Virus record (IMG/VR): IMGVR_UViG_3300035162_002834
Location: 1 to 37,008 of that record
From: a virus
Direction: 5' to 3' (one strand)
DNA: 37,008 nt
Shown piece after piece: positions 16,401 to 24,918 of this stretch (position 1 is its first letter; the number at the start of each line of letters is the position of its first letter). Position numbers and translations under genes: made by a program. The notes beneath the pieces are model-generated. The model searched no databases. It saw only the letters and a program-made list of their open reading frames with translations, and was not told the origin of the DNA.

Positions 16401-18154
16401 TAGCCACCGGTAGTTTGTATAAAGTTACTTTTTATAAATCTATCTTGATCTCCAATCTCTACTTTAAGCAAACCGTTAGTTACATCATTACCACCAACAA
16501 AGTTTTTGTTTGGATCTACTAATGTAGTAACAGGGTATGTTTTTATTTGTGTAAATATCTCAGGATAATCTGTATCTATTTTAAAGTTTAATCTATCAAA
16601 CCTAGTACCACCAAATCTTGATTTTATATAAACAGTACTATCATTAAACGTGGCGGTAAAGAATCTAACATTTTCATTAATACCATTATTAATTGCAGAA
16701 GTTATAGCTTGTGTAACTTCTTGTATAGTCCCATTAGGGTTAAAGAACTTTTCGAATGATTTGCCTGGTATTGTTGCTAGTGTACTATTGGCAAAAATAG
16801 CACCAGTGAACTCAGACCCATCATAAAAAGATATCTTAGCACCTTCTTGCACATTATCTAATACGGCAATATACATCTGTGCTATACCCTGATGGCTTAT
16901 GATACTTGCATTAGCATAAGTATCAGGTTCAATATAACCAGTAAATAATGATATGTCTACTTTAGTATCAAATAACCTTATTTGATTTTCTCCCCACTGA
17001 GATCCTTTTTTAATTGTATGAAAATCATCTTCCTTATCTTTAACATAAAATACTGATTCAACTTCGCTTGTTCTGGTAGGTGTTGGTAATCCTGTAATAG
17101 TTGTAGTTTTGGCAGGATCTAAAAATAATAAAATACCTGCATCATTTGTCATTTCAAATGGAGTATTTAAATACTGTGATACTTCAGTTATATTTTTTAC
17201 TTTTGGTAATTGACTGCTCTCAGTATTGTCATAAAAACCCTTTCCTGATATATCAAACTGCCCTTCTTCTATTTCATTGACATACATACCAAAATATCTA
17301 TTAATCGAATAGTCATCTGCAGTTGGATCATCAAACAAAAATTCTAAGTTTAAAAGATTAGCTAAAAGTATTCCATTATTCTGAAACCCTTGGGTAAATA
17401 AATACTCGTCTTGTATAATAGTAGAATCTTTAACTACCATATCCTCGTATGCAAAATTACCACTACTAGTAAAACCACCGTACTTATAAGATATACCATT
17501 CCACAAGATTGGCTCATCTTTTCGCCAAGTCATATTAAGTGGAACTTCAGGAAACTCCTCTTGGTTTCTGTAATTTCTAATGTAAGAGCCTAAAGCAGTA
17601 CCTTCAGTTAAATCAAAGGTTTTAATAGCAGTACAATTCTCTAATACTTGTTTTGTAAAATTAGCAGAGGTTTGTGCGTTGGTTGCCCCAGCATTCTCTG
17701 ATGTTGCATTTACATTATTTACAGCAGCAGGATCGTCTAATCTAAAAATTACAAAAGCAGTAGGCATTTGTTCATTTAACCAGAGGGGTGCAAGCGTGCC
17801 TAAACTTTGTGGGTATGATTCTGACGCAATAGATCGAGTCCCTGCACAGTAAAACATTTCATATTGATTTCTGTAATTAGATAATACAGCAGTATCTTCA
17901 TATTCTTGAAATATTTCATAAGCAGACTCTATAGGAAATTTTCCATGATCAAAGAAACGAAATACATCTTGGTCATATGTACTTGCACTATTAACCTTGA
18001 ATGCTTTAAATTTTTGAGATGCTAATCTAGTATTGGCACTAAATGATTCTAAGTAAATATCTATCCCATCAGATACAACTTTTACATTCCCTGTCAATTT
18101 AGGGTTAGTTCTAACTACACTATATGATGCCTTATCAAGTAATTTCTCAGCCAT
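13454..18154 (-). CDS. Very large baseplate/virion protein, 1566 aa
   Basis: This is the largest gene in the window. I see no named domain. The N-terminus (MAEKLLDKASYSVVRTNPKL, then VSDGIDIYLESF) is followed by long stretches of aromatic-rich beta sequence (YSREGELNYEYAEYNQELGS, around 665-685) and many Tyr/Phe/Trp loop segments. The C-terminal 100 residues include a helical segment (FLFNQKRLMEYLFIPIKAQFEKYVNKL). The size, beta-richness and position between a 1283-aa protein and the collagen fibre suggest a major baseplate or fibre-arm component specific to this lineage, perhaps filling the role of T4 gp10 or the long-fibre proximal proteins. The leader AATAAATAAAAAAAG has no Shine-Dalgarno. 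Confidence 0.7.
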   Translation of the reverse strand: MAEKLLDKASYSVVRTNPKLTGNVKVVSDGIDIYLESFSANTRLASQKFKAFKVNSASTYDQDVFRFFDHGKFPIESAYEIFQEYEDTAVLSNYRNQYEMFYCAGTRSIASESYPQSLGTLAPLWLNEQMPTAFVIFRLDDPAAVNNVNATSENAGATNAQTSANFTKQVLENCTAIKTFDLTEGTALGSYIRNYRNQEEFPEVPLNMTWRKDEPILWNGISYKYGGFTSSGNFAYEDMVVKDSTIIQDEYLFTQGFQNNGILLANLLNLEFLFDDPTADDYSINRYFGMYVNEIEEGQFDISGKGFYDNTESSQLPKVKNITEVSQYLNTPFEMTNDAGILLFLDPAKTTTITGLPTPTRTSEVESVFYVKDKEDDFHTIKKGSQWGENQIRLFDTKVDISLFTGYIEPDTYANASIISHQGIAQMYIAVLDNVQEGAKISFYDGSEFTGAIFANSTLATIPGKSFEKFFNPNGTIQEVTQAITSAINNGINENVRFFTATFNDSTVYIKSRFGGTRFDRLNFKIDTDYPEIFTQIKTYPVTTLVDPNKNFVGGNDVTNGLLKVEIGDQDRFIKSNFIQTTGGYTTIGEWVPYTEEPIYDGFGQLIGYTDIDKYVIITFNTNQIIVTGTNQIALYSDYKPSFGRFSFFEVRDFDFDFYSTLYSREGELNYEYAEYNQELGSTAPPTYTGISTNPQIRSFYDTGGFYNLVGLLDEGEDQTASDENISSEYIRLQENFLTSQANISRIAPYINKWAWVNDGKDVRNHPYRLDISLAFGLNNFAPSKWDIGQEASGFTHEWYYLSEFPEYFTQDAIKSSWSYIDKAPTDNTEANIATGQVYVPGTFQNTITNYFDDYFIVEKFTTGGITEIDRQLRYGRFSGGDEQNFAQTFLRGVRVTARQKAIGTEKSDFNATTLSYVSDSSFNDYRFSAILVPNLPDKPETQVKFIKNEKWKTVVMLISVDYVSSCLNNTGDPIIDRTSLYSLNSSFDVNADCSPTKNSDGSYNYTNSNIRGAISFNESSQDTNTGLYTFIGIPNISNVLPDFVNDIRILENGTYGEIKFNISGNDYIISGITNVISTSKFIASSLTKNGNPVVLPATTPSTTALRSTTYTIDNNGYLQFENRLKSISFGEIFNAVNIGNPNVIYETINSAGDQVRNDDGSLAQTFNIQLRAQADILKSIYVGVLPDPAKPTAFNLTDIVGYDLSLKRKPSLIPIARHAGYYAPYALPILSFRDPYMNIDFDSGITGAATGGSIVLDSAYKLKVLELCKYKNSQFNSADLNFGQIQNFFYHKVNEQDPSTVLELSRESAFPSLYPLIQEIGIDYKDFYAFSSNWDPAYFIKSIDKSLIENVAGTRSMGERKSFFGSKYLKVPETIVLDTFEPSPFVKGAIRQPDLVNGTFMHLNTPSVRVNKKVIKSEGVVNKRAITPVPTAPTIAFYLFNQKRLMEYLFIPIKAQFEKYVNKLYGWGDLETLDDDVNQYIRENILKLYKIEKVEFYTLPSREKVPSTFTTAELTNAQKISAGLSINNNVSSKTTNTNPFDLRLIYNKRTGFSESFGFSVTIVKK
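13507..13520 (-). promoter_or_regulatory. Candidate late promoter inside the 1566-aa gene, upstream of fibre
   Basis: The minus strand reads AATATATAATAAAA, nearly identical to the motif before gp25. It is within the coding sequence for LIYNKR near the C-terminus of the 1566-aa protein and 64 nt before the fibre ATG at 13443. It could be a fibre promoter or a chance match in an AT-rich coding stretch. Confidence 0.3.
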
Positions 18155-18252
18155 TTAACTTTCACTTTTTTTATTTATTCACCAAAGATAAAGTTAAAAT
18201 AAAACAGCAGTAATGCTTAATTAAACTAGAGTGAAGCCACGGTTCTATTAGC

Positions 18253-21200
18253 TTACCCAGCCAGTGGATTTCCCCCTAAATTTGCAGGTGGAGTTGTGCT
18301 AATAACTGTTTGATTTAATGATGGTCTTAATCCTGCTACTACTTTCTCTAAATCGTTTAACCCTTTAGTAACAGATGCTTGTGGGAAATTAGCAATACTT
18401 AATCTATCAGATCTATAACTAGCACTAATTTCGATGTCAAATTGTACAGCATCGCTATTGTTTGGGTATATGTCAAAACCAAGCTTCTTGCTGTAAGTAA
18501 GATTAACAGTAGAACCGGTTGAGTCACCAGCAATATTTCCTAAACCAGTACCATCAGTAACACCAAAGTAATCAGTCATTCTATACTGAAATACTAATGG
18601 AATATTTATAGAGTTTTGCTGGCCGAATGGAATGATTTCATAAGATTGAATTGAATCACCATCTACTTGTATATTTTCATGAGCATCTGCTGAAATAAAC
18701 ATATAAGCTCCACATGACTGCTTACCTAATGTATATTGATCAAAACCATCAAATGACGATTTTGCATTTCTACTATAACCACCTGCAACATAATCAGGTG
18801 CTGTAGTATCCCATAAGTTTGCCAAAGCAGGGTCAAGTGTTAATGACGGGCTAGCTTCTAACACTTGTGAAGTATTGAAGAATGGGTTTAGTGTACCACC
18901 GCCAGCTGGAGATAACGCATATAAATCAGTAACATTTTCATTTATATATATTGCTTGCTGAATATCATAAGCCTCTCCAGATTTAACTGGCGCAAATTTA
19001 GATTGCCTAAACATTACACCACCAGTACCATTGCCTGCTGATGTACAGTCTACAACAGTGCCAGATAAACCAGATAGCGTGCCACTATCGCGAGTTAGTG
19101 CCTGGTATGTACCAGCATATACACTAAAATTAGTTAACCAAGGATGAGCAATTGAAACTGTAACTACATCATCATCTACGAGATAAGCAGCTCGAGTTGT
19201 TGGTAACCCAGCGGCATCAAAACCACCACCCCAGATAAATTCAGTAGTAGGAGCCCCTGCACCAGTAGCTGAGGCATCGCTATAGAGATTCTCGACGGTA
19301 TCTAAATTAAATGTGTAATCAGCATCAGGATTAATATAACTATAAAAATTCTTATCAGCAGAAACATCGCTAAATCTGCTATAAATAAACTGATTTTTAT
19401 TCTGTGTTGACTGGTATGGTGGTAATGAAACCATCTGCCCATACTTTGTTAATTTCGTTGTTACGGGATTAGTTAGGAGAATAGGAGTAAGATCATATTT
19501 TCTAATAGTATTATAATCAACGTCGTCTGCTCTAAATGTAGCTCTGCCATCCGATTGATTAATCGAACTGTTATCGAGCCATGAATAAGTTGCAGGTAAT
19601 ATAGTCGCCCCACTTTCCACATCAGCTAATGAATATGTTGGATTTTCTGATTGTTTAACCATCCTAGATCTATTTCCAGTAATCCTAGCAACTAATTGTA
19701 ATGCAGTTTGTGATGCATTAGCAATATTAATAAAATATGTTTTAGAAATTATAGCACCTCTTGGGTCATCTAAACCATCTACTTCTTGAGAATAAAAACC
19801 AGCAAATATTTTAGTAACGGTATTTCTCCGTATTGCGTAAGTATTACCAGCATCATCAACTAAAGTAGTGTTTATCTCGCCTTGTGTATTATTTAATATC
19901 TCAGCAAATAAATCTAATTGATTTTGCATTGCTGTTAATTTAGAAAATAAATCAATTGGCGTTTGGTTCTCAGATAAAAATCCAGATGCAATTACTGGTG
20001 ATGAATGCGCAAAATAAGTTTCGTTTGCTATAAATGAACTACTTAAGTGTGTATTTATTCCTTTAGCTTCTAGATCTTCCTCTAATGAAACTTTAGCTAA
20101 ATCTTCTATATTTTGAGCAACTATCGATTCTATTGCATTATCAGAACTTAAGTCTGCTGGAAATTCAACTAATACAGCTGGGCTCCATGAACTAAGTAAT
20201 GGGTTAGATGGCCAACCTGCTTCTGATATAGACCTTGCTTGTATTTCAACTTGCTCACCTTTTCTAATAGGTATATCTAATTGGTTAATGTTAATAGAAT
20301 CAGCATTATCATCATCAATAACTGTCCATTCATACAAACCCGTTATTGCATTTTTGGTTCTTGGTCTTAGTATACTTTCTACTTGAACGTAATTGGAAAA
20401 TGCACCTTGGCTAGTTCCACTACCATCTGTGAAAGTAAATTGATCTACTGGATTAGCGGCACCATCAGCGGAAAGGTATCTATAACGATATGCAAATTTT
20501 ATTATATCTTGTACTCCTGTCGCTGCTGCAGATTTTTCTGCAGGCATTGCCCAGAAACCTCTAACTCTATATTTAGGAGATATGCTTCTTACTGAATTAT
20601 CTTGTGCAGATGAATCAATCTCTGTAACTACTGATGCATAAAGTTTTGCTTGCGATGACCGCTCAGTAATAAGTCCTTGTAGCGCATTCCTATCAGCATC
20701 TCTTTCAACCTCAGTAGAATAATTAGTTGTTTGAATCTTTGTTCTACTCTGAGCAATAGCAACATTTAATTCAGTTAATGTAGACTGTATTGTATTCTTT
20801 TGGTTATTTAAATCCTGGAGTTGTACAATAACATCTGAGTTACTAACTTGCCCATTTATTAATGATACAGTAAAATCATTAGCTGATAGTACTGGCGCAT
20901 TAGGAATTAAACCTTCTCTACTTGTAGGAATTTTATCTTGTGCAAATGATAAAAGATATCTACCAAAGTCTACTGCATTTTGTTGATAGTAATCTGCTAA
21001 TGATTGTTGAGTACCGCTTGCATTAATAGTACTTAAATCATTAGTATAAAAACCACTACCAGGCGACCAGTTAACTGCAGGTATTTTAGAATCAGGATCA
21101 ATAGGTTTAATAAAGGTTACGCATCTCTCATTAAATCCAACAGTAACATCAACTTCTAATAAATTATTTAAAATTGATCCTATTTTTAATATATCAGCAC

Positions 21201-22104
21201 CAATACTAATAGTTCGTGAACCCTCTTGTAATCTCACTATAACCGAGTTAGTACTAGTGTCAATTTGGGTTACTGTATATCTAGTATCAATCGGCGTCGA
21301 GATGACTTCTAAACTATCCCCAACTGCAAGCTGTACCGTATCATCAAAGTCAGCTTCGGAATCTGTATAAAATATTTTGTTTAGTTTATATAATTTTTGA
21401 ATAGTTGTTTGCTCAACACCATTCACAGTCTCTGTAACACTCTCTTCTCCAATTCTTATTACACTAAAATTACCAGAGTATCTTTTATCCCTAGGTGGTA
21501 AATCTACAACAGCTTCATCTAAAACATATGATATGTTCTTTTGTACAATCTCTTGTAAAAAAGTATTATAATTAATAGAAGAATTCCCATTGTATTGATT
21601 TTGGAAAAAGTTAATTTTACTTTGTGAATTCGTATCTAAAATATATCTCTGTACAATAGCCCTCTCAGTGTCGATAGGGGCTTGCCCAGTAATATTAAAA
21701 GAAATATAAAGTAAAGGATTAATTAATTCCTCAAAAAACCAGTTAGGCTTAACATTAAATTGATTTATAGAATTAAGCTGTGTTAAATCTAAAGCCTCTG
21801 TTGGTAACTTAGCTAAAACTAATTTTCTAAATGTACCGTCAGGTAACCTAATTGAACTGCTCGCATCATTAAAATTAGTGAGGGTATTAATATTTGTATT
21901 TAACCTATCAACAGAATTTTTAAGATACCCAAAACTTGGAATAGTAATCCTAGCATTCGTACCATCGTTATTCTGAATATTGACTGTTACAGAATCTCTA
22001 CTTGAGGTAATCGCTTGGTTGACTTTCTCAAAGCTCTCCAGTGAATTGTTAAAAAGTCTTAACAATTCTGGTAGCAAAGTTTGTATTGAATTATTTTCAG
22101 CCAT
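18253..22104 (-). CDS. Large baseplate/virion protein, 1283 aa
   Basis: I do not recognise a named family. The N-terminal 60 residues are helical (LPELLRLFNNSLESFEKVNQ). Two coiled-coil segments follow: one about 428-460 (VQLQDLNNQKNTIQSTLTEL) and one near 695-735. Around 515-650 the pattern of a fibronectin-III-like or Ig-like domain appears (YRVRGFWAMP, then a YRYRYLSADG segment and a KGEQVEIQARSIS strand). The C-terminal third is beta-rich with FPQASVTKGLNDLEKV near the end. The protein ends in a Pro/Gly-rich tail. It is preceded by the A-rich leader AAATAAATAATAAAA. Position between the 706-aa and 1566-aa proteins points to the outer baseplate. Confidence 0.65.
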   Translation of the reverse strand: MAENNSIQTLLPELLRLFNNSLESFEKVNQAITSSRDSVTVNIQNNDGTNARITIPSFGYLKNSVDRLNTNINTLTNFNDASSSIRLPDGTFRKLVLAKLPTEALDLTQLNSINQFNVKPNWFFEELINPLLYISFNITGQAPIDTERAIVQRYILDTNSQSKINFFQNQYNGNSSINYNTFLQEIVQKNISYVLDEAVVDLPPRDKRYSGNFSVIRIGEESVTETVNGVEQTTIQKLYKLNKIFYTDSEADFDDTVQLAVGDSLEVISTPIDTRYTVTQIDTSTNSVIVRLQEGSRTISIGADILKIGSILNNLLEVDVTVGFNERCVTFIKPIDPDSKIPAVNWSPGSGFYTNDLSTINASGTQQSLADYYQQNAVDFGRYLLSFAQDKIPTSREGLIPNAPVLSANDFTVSLINGQVSNSDVIVQLQDLNNQKNTIQSTLTELNVAIAQSRTKIQTTNYSTEVERDADRNALQGLITERSSQAKLYASVVTEIDSSAQDNSVRSISPKYRVRGFWAMPAEKSAAATGVQDIIKFAYRYRYLSADGAANPVDQFTFTDGSGTSQGAFSNYVQVESILRPRTKNAITGLYEWTVIDDDNADSININQLDIPIRKGEQVEIQARSISEAGWPSNPLLSSWSPAVLVEFPADLSSDNAIESIVAQNIEDLAKVSLEEDLEAKGINTHLSSSFIANETYFAHSSPVIASGFLSENQTPIDLFSKLTAMQNQLDLFAEILNNTQGEINTTLVDDAGNTYAIRRNTVTKIFAGFYSQEVDGLDDPRGAIISKTYFINIANASQTALQLVARITGNRSRMVKQSENPTYSLADVESGATILPATYSWLDNSSINQSDGRATFRADDVDYNTIRKYDLTPILLTNPVTTKLTKYGQMVSLPPYQSTQNKNQFIYSRFSDVSADKNFYSYINPDADYTFNLDTVENLYSDASATGAGAPTTEFIWGGGFDAAGLPTTRAAYLVDDDVVTVSIAHPWLTNFSVYAGTYQALTRDSGTLSGLSGTVVDCTSAGNGTGGVMFRQSKFAPVKSGEAYDIQQAIYINENVTDLYALSPAGGGTLNPFFNTSQVLEASPSLTLDPALANLWDTTAPDYVAGGYSRNAKSSFDGFDQYTLGKQSCGAYMFISADAHENIQVDGDSIQSYEIIPFGQQNSINIPLVFQYRMTDYFGVTDGTGLGNIAGDSTGSTVNLTYSKKLGFDIYPNNSDAVQFDIEISASYRSDRLSIANFPQASVTKGLNDLEKVVAGLRPSLNQTVISTTPPANLGGNPLAG

Positions 22105-22127
22105 TATCTAGGTTTCAATTTTATTAT

Positions 22128-24248
22128 TTATTTAACTATGTCATAGACGAAAGTTAGCACGCCTTGTTCTGTACAAATCAAATCAATGATAGGAAGGGTG
22201 CTTATATCTACATTAGTTATAGTTGCTGCTAATTTACCGTATGCACCAGTGTTTAATCTGCTAGGGGCATCTGTATATAGCCTTATGTCTTGTGATCCCA
22301 TAAGAGGAACGTTGTTAAATGTCAACCTCATAGTTTGACCAGTTCTCCACTGAATATCTGTATCATCAATATAAATGTCTAGGCTACCTGCTGCTTGGTT
22401 TATTGTATCTAATCGTAGCATATTAGTATATGTACCTAGTTCAGTAAATACTTGTGGGGCTATTACATTTAAGTTTAGTGGATTTGCTGCAGTTATTTGA
22501 ACTGCTCCGTTATCTAAAGGAACCATTAAGTTATATGCTTGTACATTATTTGATACTTGTATCTGATTAGGTGTATTAGTATTAATTGTGATACCTGTAC
22601 CTTGTCTTACAACCGCTGTATTGTATTGCAGTGTAGTAGAAACTGTTCCGTTTGCTAATGCCTGTATCTCATCTGAGTTTTTAGCAATAAGATCCAACAA
22701 TGTAGTACTACTCGCAAAAGCTAAAGACGCATTATCAACTTGAGTTTGTAAATTTGTAATCTGGGCTTGTAAAAATGCTGAAGTACTAACAGAATTTATT
22801 GTATTTTCTACTGCACCTAACCTAACTTCTATATCAGCAATCTCTAACTGCTGTCTTTGGAATATTTGGGCCGAGGCTTGTAACTGAGCAGATGCATCAG
22901 AGAAAAGACCCATTGAGAAAGTATTGTAATCGTTTATGATTGTATCAATACCAGCAGATCCAGGAGAAGCGTCAAATCTTAAATTAATTTTAAACCCATA
23001 ACTATTACCGTTCTGGCCTGTTGTTGGGTTAGGCTTATATTTAGGATATCTTTGAATATAACCGCCATCAGTAGTAGGTGTTACATTATCTAATAATAAA
23101 ATACCATATAAGTTGGTTGTAGTGTTAGCAGAGTTGCTCATATCAACCATATCATAATAAACTAACACTGCATTAAATTCAAATGATGCTGCTAAATCAC
23201 TGCCATTAAACTGTGGTATTGTACTTATAGTTGAATCACCAGCAATCTGTTGATAGTTAGCAGCAGTAAAGTCTACACTAATTCCATCTAATTGGCTCCT
23301 TACGTACGCGGAGCCATTATAATTAGTAACGCCAGTATAATCATTTTTATACTTCCTAATATTTGCATTAAGTGCACTAGTGAATGTAGTAGGCTCTGTA
23401 AAGTATGCCTCAGTAATTGCGCTTGTAATATCTGGCCCTAATCCCATCCAATCAGCAGTAGGATCAGTATAACCCGCAGGGCCAAACCCTTGCAGCTGAG
23501 TATCATAATCATAGTATGCATAGACGTCTAACCCCTGTGGGTGTATTGTAGCTGAATTCCTTCCAAGGATATATTCACTTGTTCCTTGTATTGTTAGAGA
23601 TGGTTGATAGTTCGCGTCAGACACTGCATCAAAGAGTATTGTAGGGGTTCCACCCACTTCTGTTGGTACATTAATATACAACTCTGTATAAGCTTCTCCT
23701 GCTTTATCTACATTATTTACAATATCAATCCCACCAATATATTTTACTACTCTTCTATACTGGCGAGTTCCAGCGAGAGCTTCATCCTCCTCGCAAAACC
23801 TTGGGGTGGTTACAGTCCCTGATTTTTCTAGGGTAGTTGCCTCTCTAAACCTTATAGCCCCACATTCTTTGAGCCACTTAAAGAATACTCTTTCAGTTAC
23901 TGTTAAGTTAGTAGTATTATCATAACCCACGTCACTAATTATAAGTTCTTCTAAATTTAATGCATAATTTTGAAAACTTTCTGTAAAGTTAACATTAGGA
24001 TCTCCTTTTAGGCCGTCGTTCTCAATAGCACCATCAATAGTATCAAACTGCATATAGTTTTGAAAATTACCAAAATTGATTGGATCTAATCTATCAAAAT
24101 CTGGTAAATTAAGAAGCACAAACTTAGAAAAGACTAATTTAAGATCATCATTATTAAGAGTCCTAGATAAGTCTTTAGCAGAGGATGAGAACGTATAAAA
24201 AGTTCCACCATCTGCTTGCGGTGTTTTGATTAAGGGCGTTGTTGCCAT
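22128..24248 (-). CDS. Trimeric-fibre-like baseplate protein, 706 aa
   Basis: The N-terminal half (1-450) is beta-rich with several Tyr-rich loops. Residues about 460-540 form a strong heptad coiled coil (QIFQRQQLEIADIEVRLGAV and QAQITNLQTQVDNASLA), typical of trimeric fibre stalks. The C-terminal 150 residues are a compact beta domain (VVRQGTGITINTNTPNQIQV, then DIYIDDTDIQWRTGQTMRL), resembling small fibre tip domains. The protein ends TEQGVLTFVYDIVK. No enzyme motif was seen. It sits between the 215-aa fibre-like protein and the 1283-aa protein and is probably a short tail fibre or baseplate pin (analogous to T4 gp9-gp12 in position, not shown to be homologous). Confidence 0.6.
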   Translation of the reverse strand: MATTPLIKTPQADGGTFYTFSSSAKDLSRTLNNDDLKLVFSKFVLLNLPDFDRLDPINFGNFQNYMQFDTIDGAIENDGLKGDPNVNFTESFQNYALNLEELIISDVGYDNTTNLTVTERVFFKWLKECGAIRFREATTLEKSGTVTTPRFCEEDEALAGTRQYRRVVKYIGGIDIVNNVDKAGEAYTELYINVPTEVGGTPTILFDAVSDANYQPSLTIQGTSEYILGRNSATIHPQGLDVYAYYDYDTQLQGFGPAGYTDPTADWMGLGPDITSAITEAYFTEPTTFTSALNANIRKYKNDYTGVTNYNGSAYVRSQLDGISVDFTAANYQQIAGDSTISTIPQFNGSDLAASFEFNAVLVYYDMVDMSNSANTTTNLYGILLLDNVTPTTDGGYIQRYPKYKPNPTTGQNGNSYGFKINLRFDASPGSAGIDTIINDYNTFSMGLFSDASAQLQASAQIFQRQQLEIADIEVRLGAVENTINSVSTSAFLQAQITNLQTQVDNASLAFASSTTLLDLIAKNSDEIQALANGTVSTTLQYNTAVVRQGTGITINTNTPNQIQVSNNVQAYNLMVPLDNGAVQITAANPLNLNVIAPQVFTELGTYTNMLRLDTINQAAGSLDIYIDDTDIQWRTGQTMRLTFNNVPLMGSQDIRLYTDAPSRLNTGAYGKLAATITNVDISTLPIIDLICTEQGVLTFVYDIVK

Positions 24249-24270
24249 GTTTATTCTTTATCTTTAATTA

Positions 24271-24918
24271 TTATACTACTGTATATCCTGTTCCACCAAC
24301 AACATACCAAACTGGTACAGCTGATCCATTATCGATTGCCAAAAGATGTACGCTTTGCCCAAGTTGAGCCATTGTTAAATATGTGCTACCAGTACCTGGG
24401 AAAACAAAGTTACCACCAATACCTATAAGTTTTACTACTCCAGTATTAGCTCCACCGTAGACAAGAAATAATTCTTGGCCTATAACTCCACTATTTAAAG
24501 TAAGTGTTAATTCATCTACTGTATCTGAATTCTTACATACATATGTAGTAAACGCTGGTACTGCAGTACTAGTACCTATGGCAATAGTTGCCGGCATAGC
24601 AGCTGGATTCTCCAACACAGTTGGGTCCTGGTTATTTCTAATAATATTACCAGATACTGCAAGAGTTGAACTTAAAATTCTAACGTTTGCTGATATATCA
24701 AAAGTAGAAGCATTAATGTCTAATAATATTGTACTAATACCTACTCTTAATGCTTCTGTGGTCAGGCTAGTTAAACCTGTGATGGTAGCTGCTGATGGTG
24801 AAAAGTATACTTCCATCGCATTAATCTCGCTTGCAAGAACATTAAAGTTATCATTAAGTACTAACCTTGATCCTGACAAAGAATCTGTTCCTAAAATTTC
24901 TGTTACACTAATTGCCAT
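24271..24918 (-). CDS. Small fibre-like protein sharing the collagen fibre's N-terminus
   Basis: This is a 215-residue protein. The N-terminus, MAISVTEILGTDSLS, followed by NDNFNVLASEINAM, follows the same pattern as the collagen fibre's start (MPITIQEIIASDTIS, then NFNFDQLL): M-x-I-x-x-x-E-I-x-x-x-D-x-x-S and an N-x-N-F. The C-terminal 75 residues are a Gly-rich beta domain with VHLLAIDNGSAVPVWYVVGG, a frequent end for phage fibre tips. It overlaps the gp7-like stop by 11 nt, linking it to the wedge genes. A candidate promoter (AAATATAAAACAAAC) lies 8-23 nt upstream of the start. Probably a baseplate-attached trimeric fibre. Confidence 0.65.
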   Translation of the reverse strand: MAISVTEILGTDSLSGSRLVLNDNFNVLASEINAMEVYFSPSAATITGLTSLTTEALRVGISTILLDINASTFDISANVRILSSTLAVSGNIIRNNQDPTVLENPAAMPATIAIGTSTAVPAFTTYVCKNSDTVDELTLTLNSGVIGQELFLVYGGANTGVVKLIGIGGNFVFPGTGSTYLTMAQLGQSVHLLAIDNGSAVPVWYVVGGTGYTVV

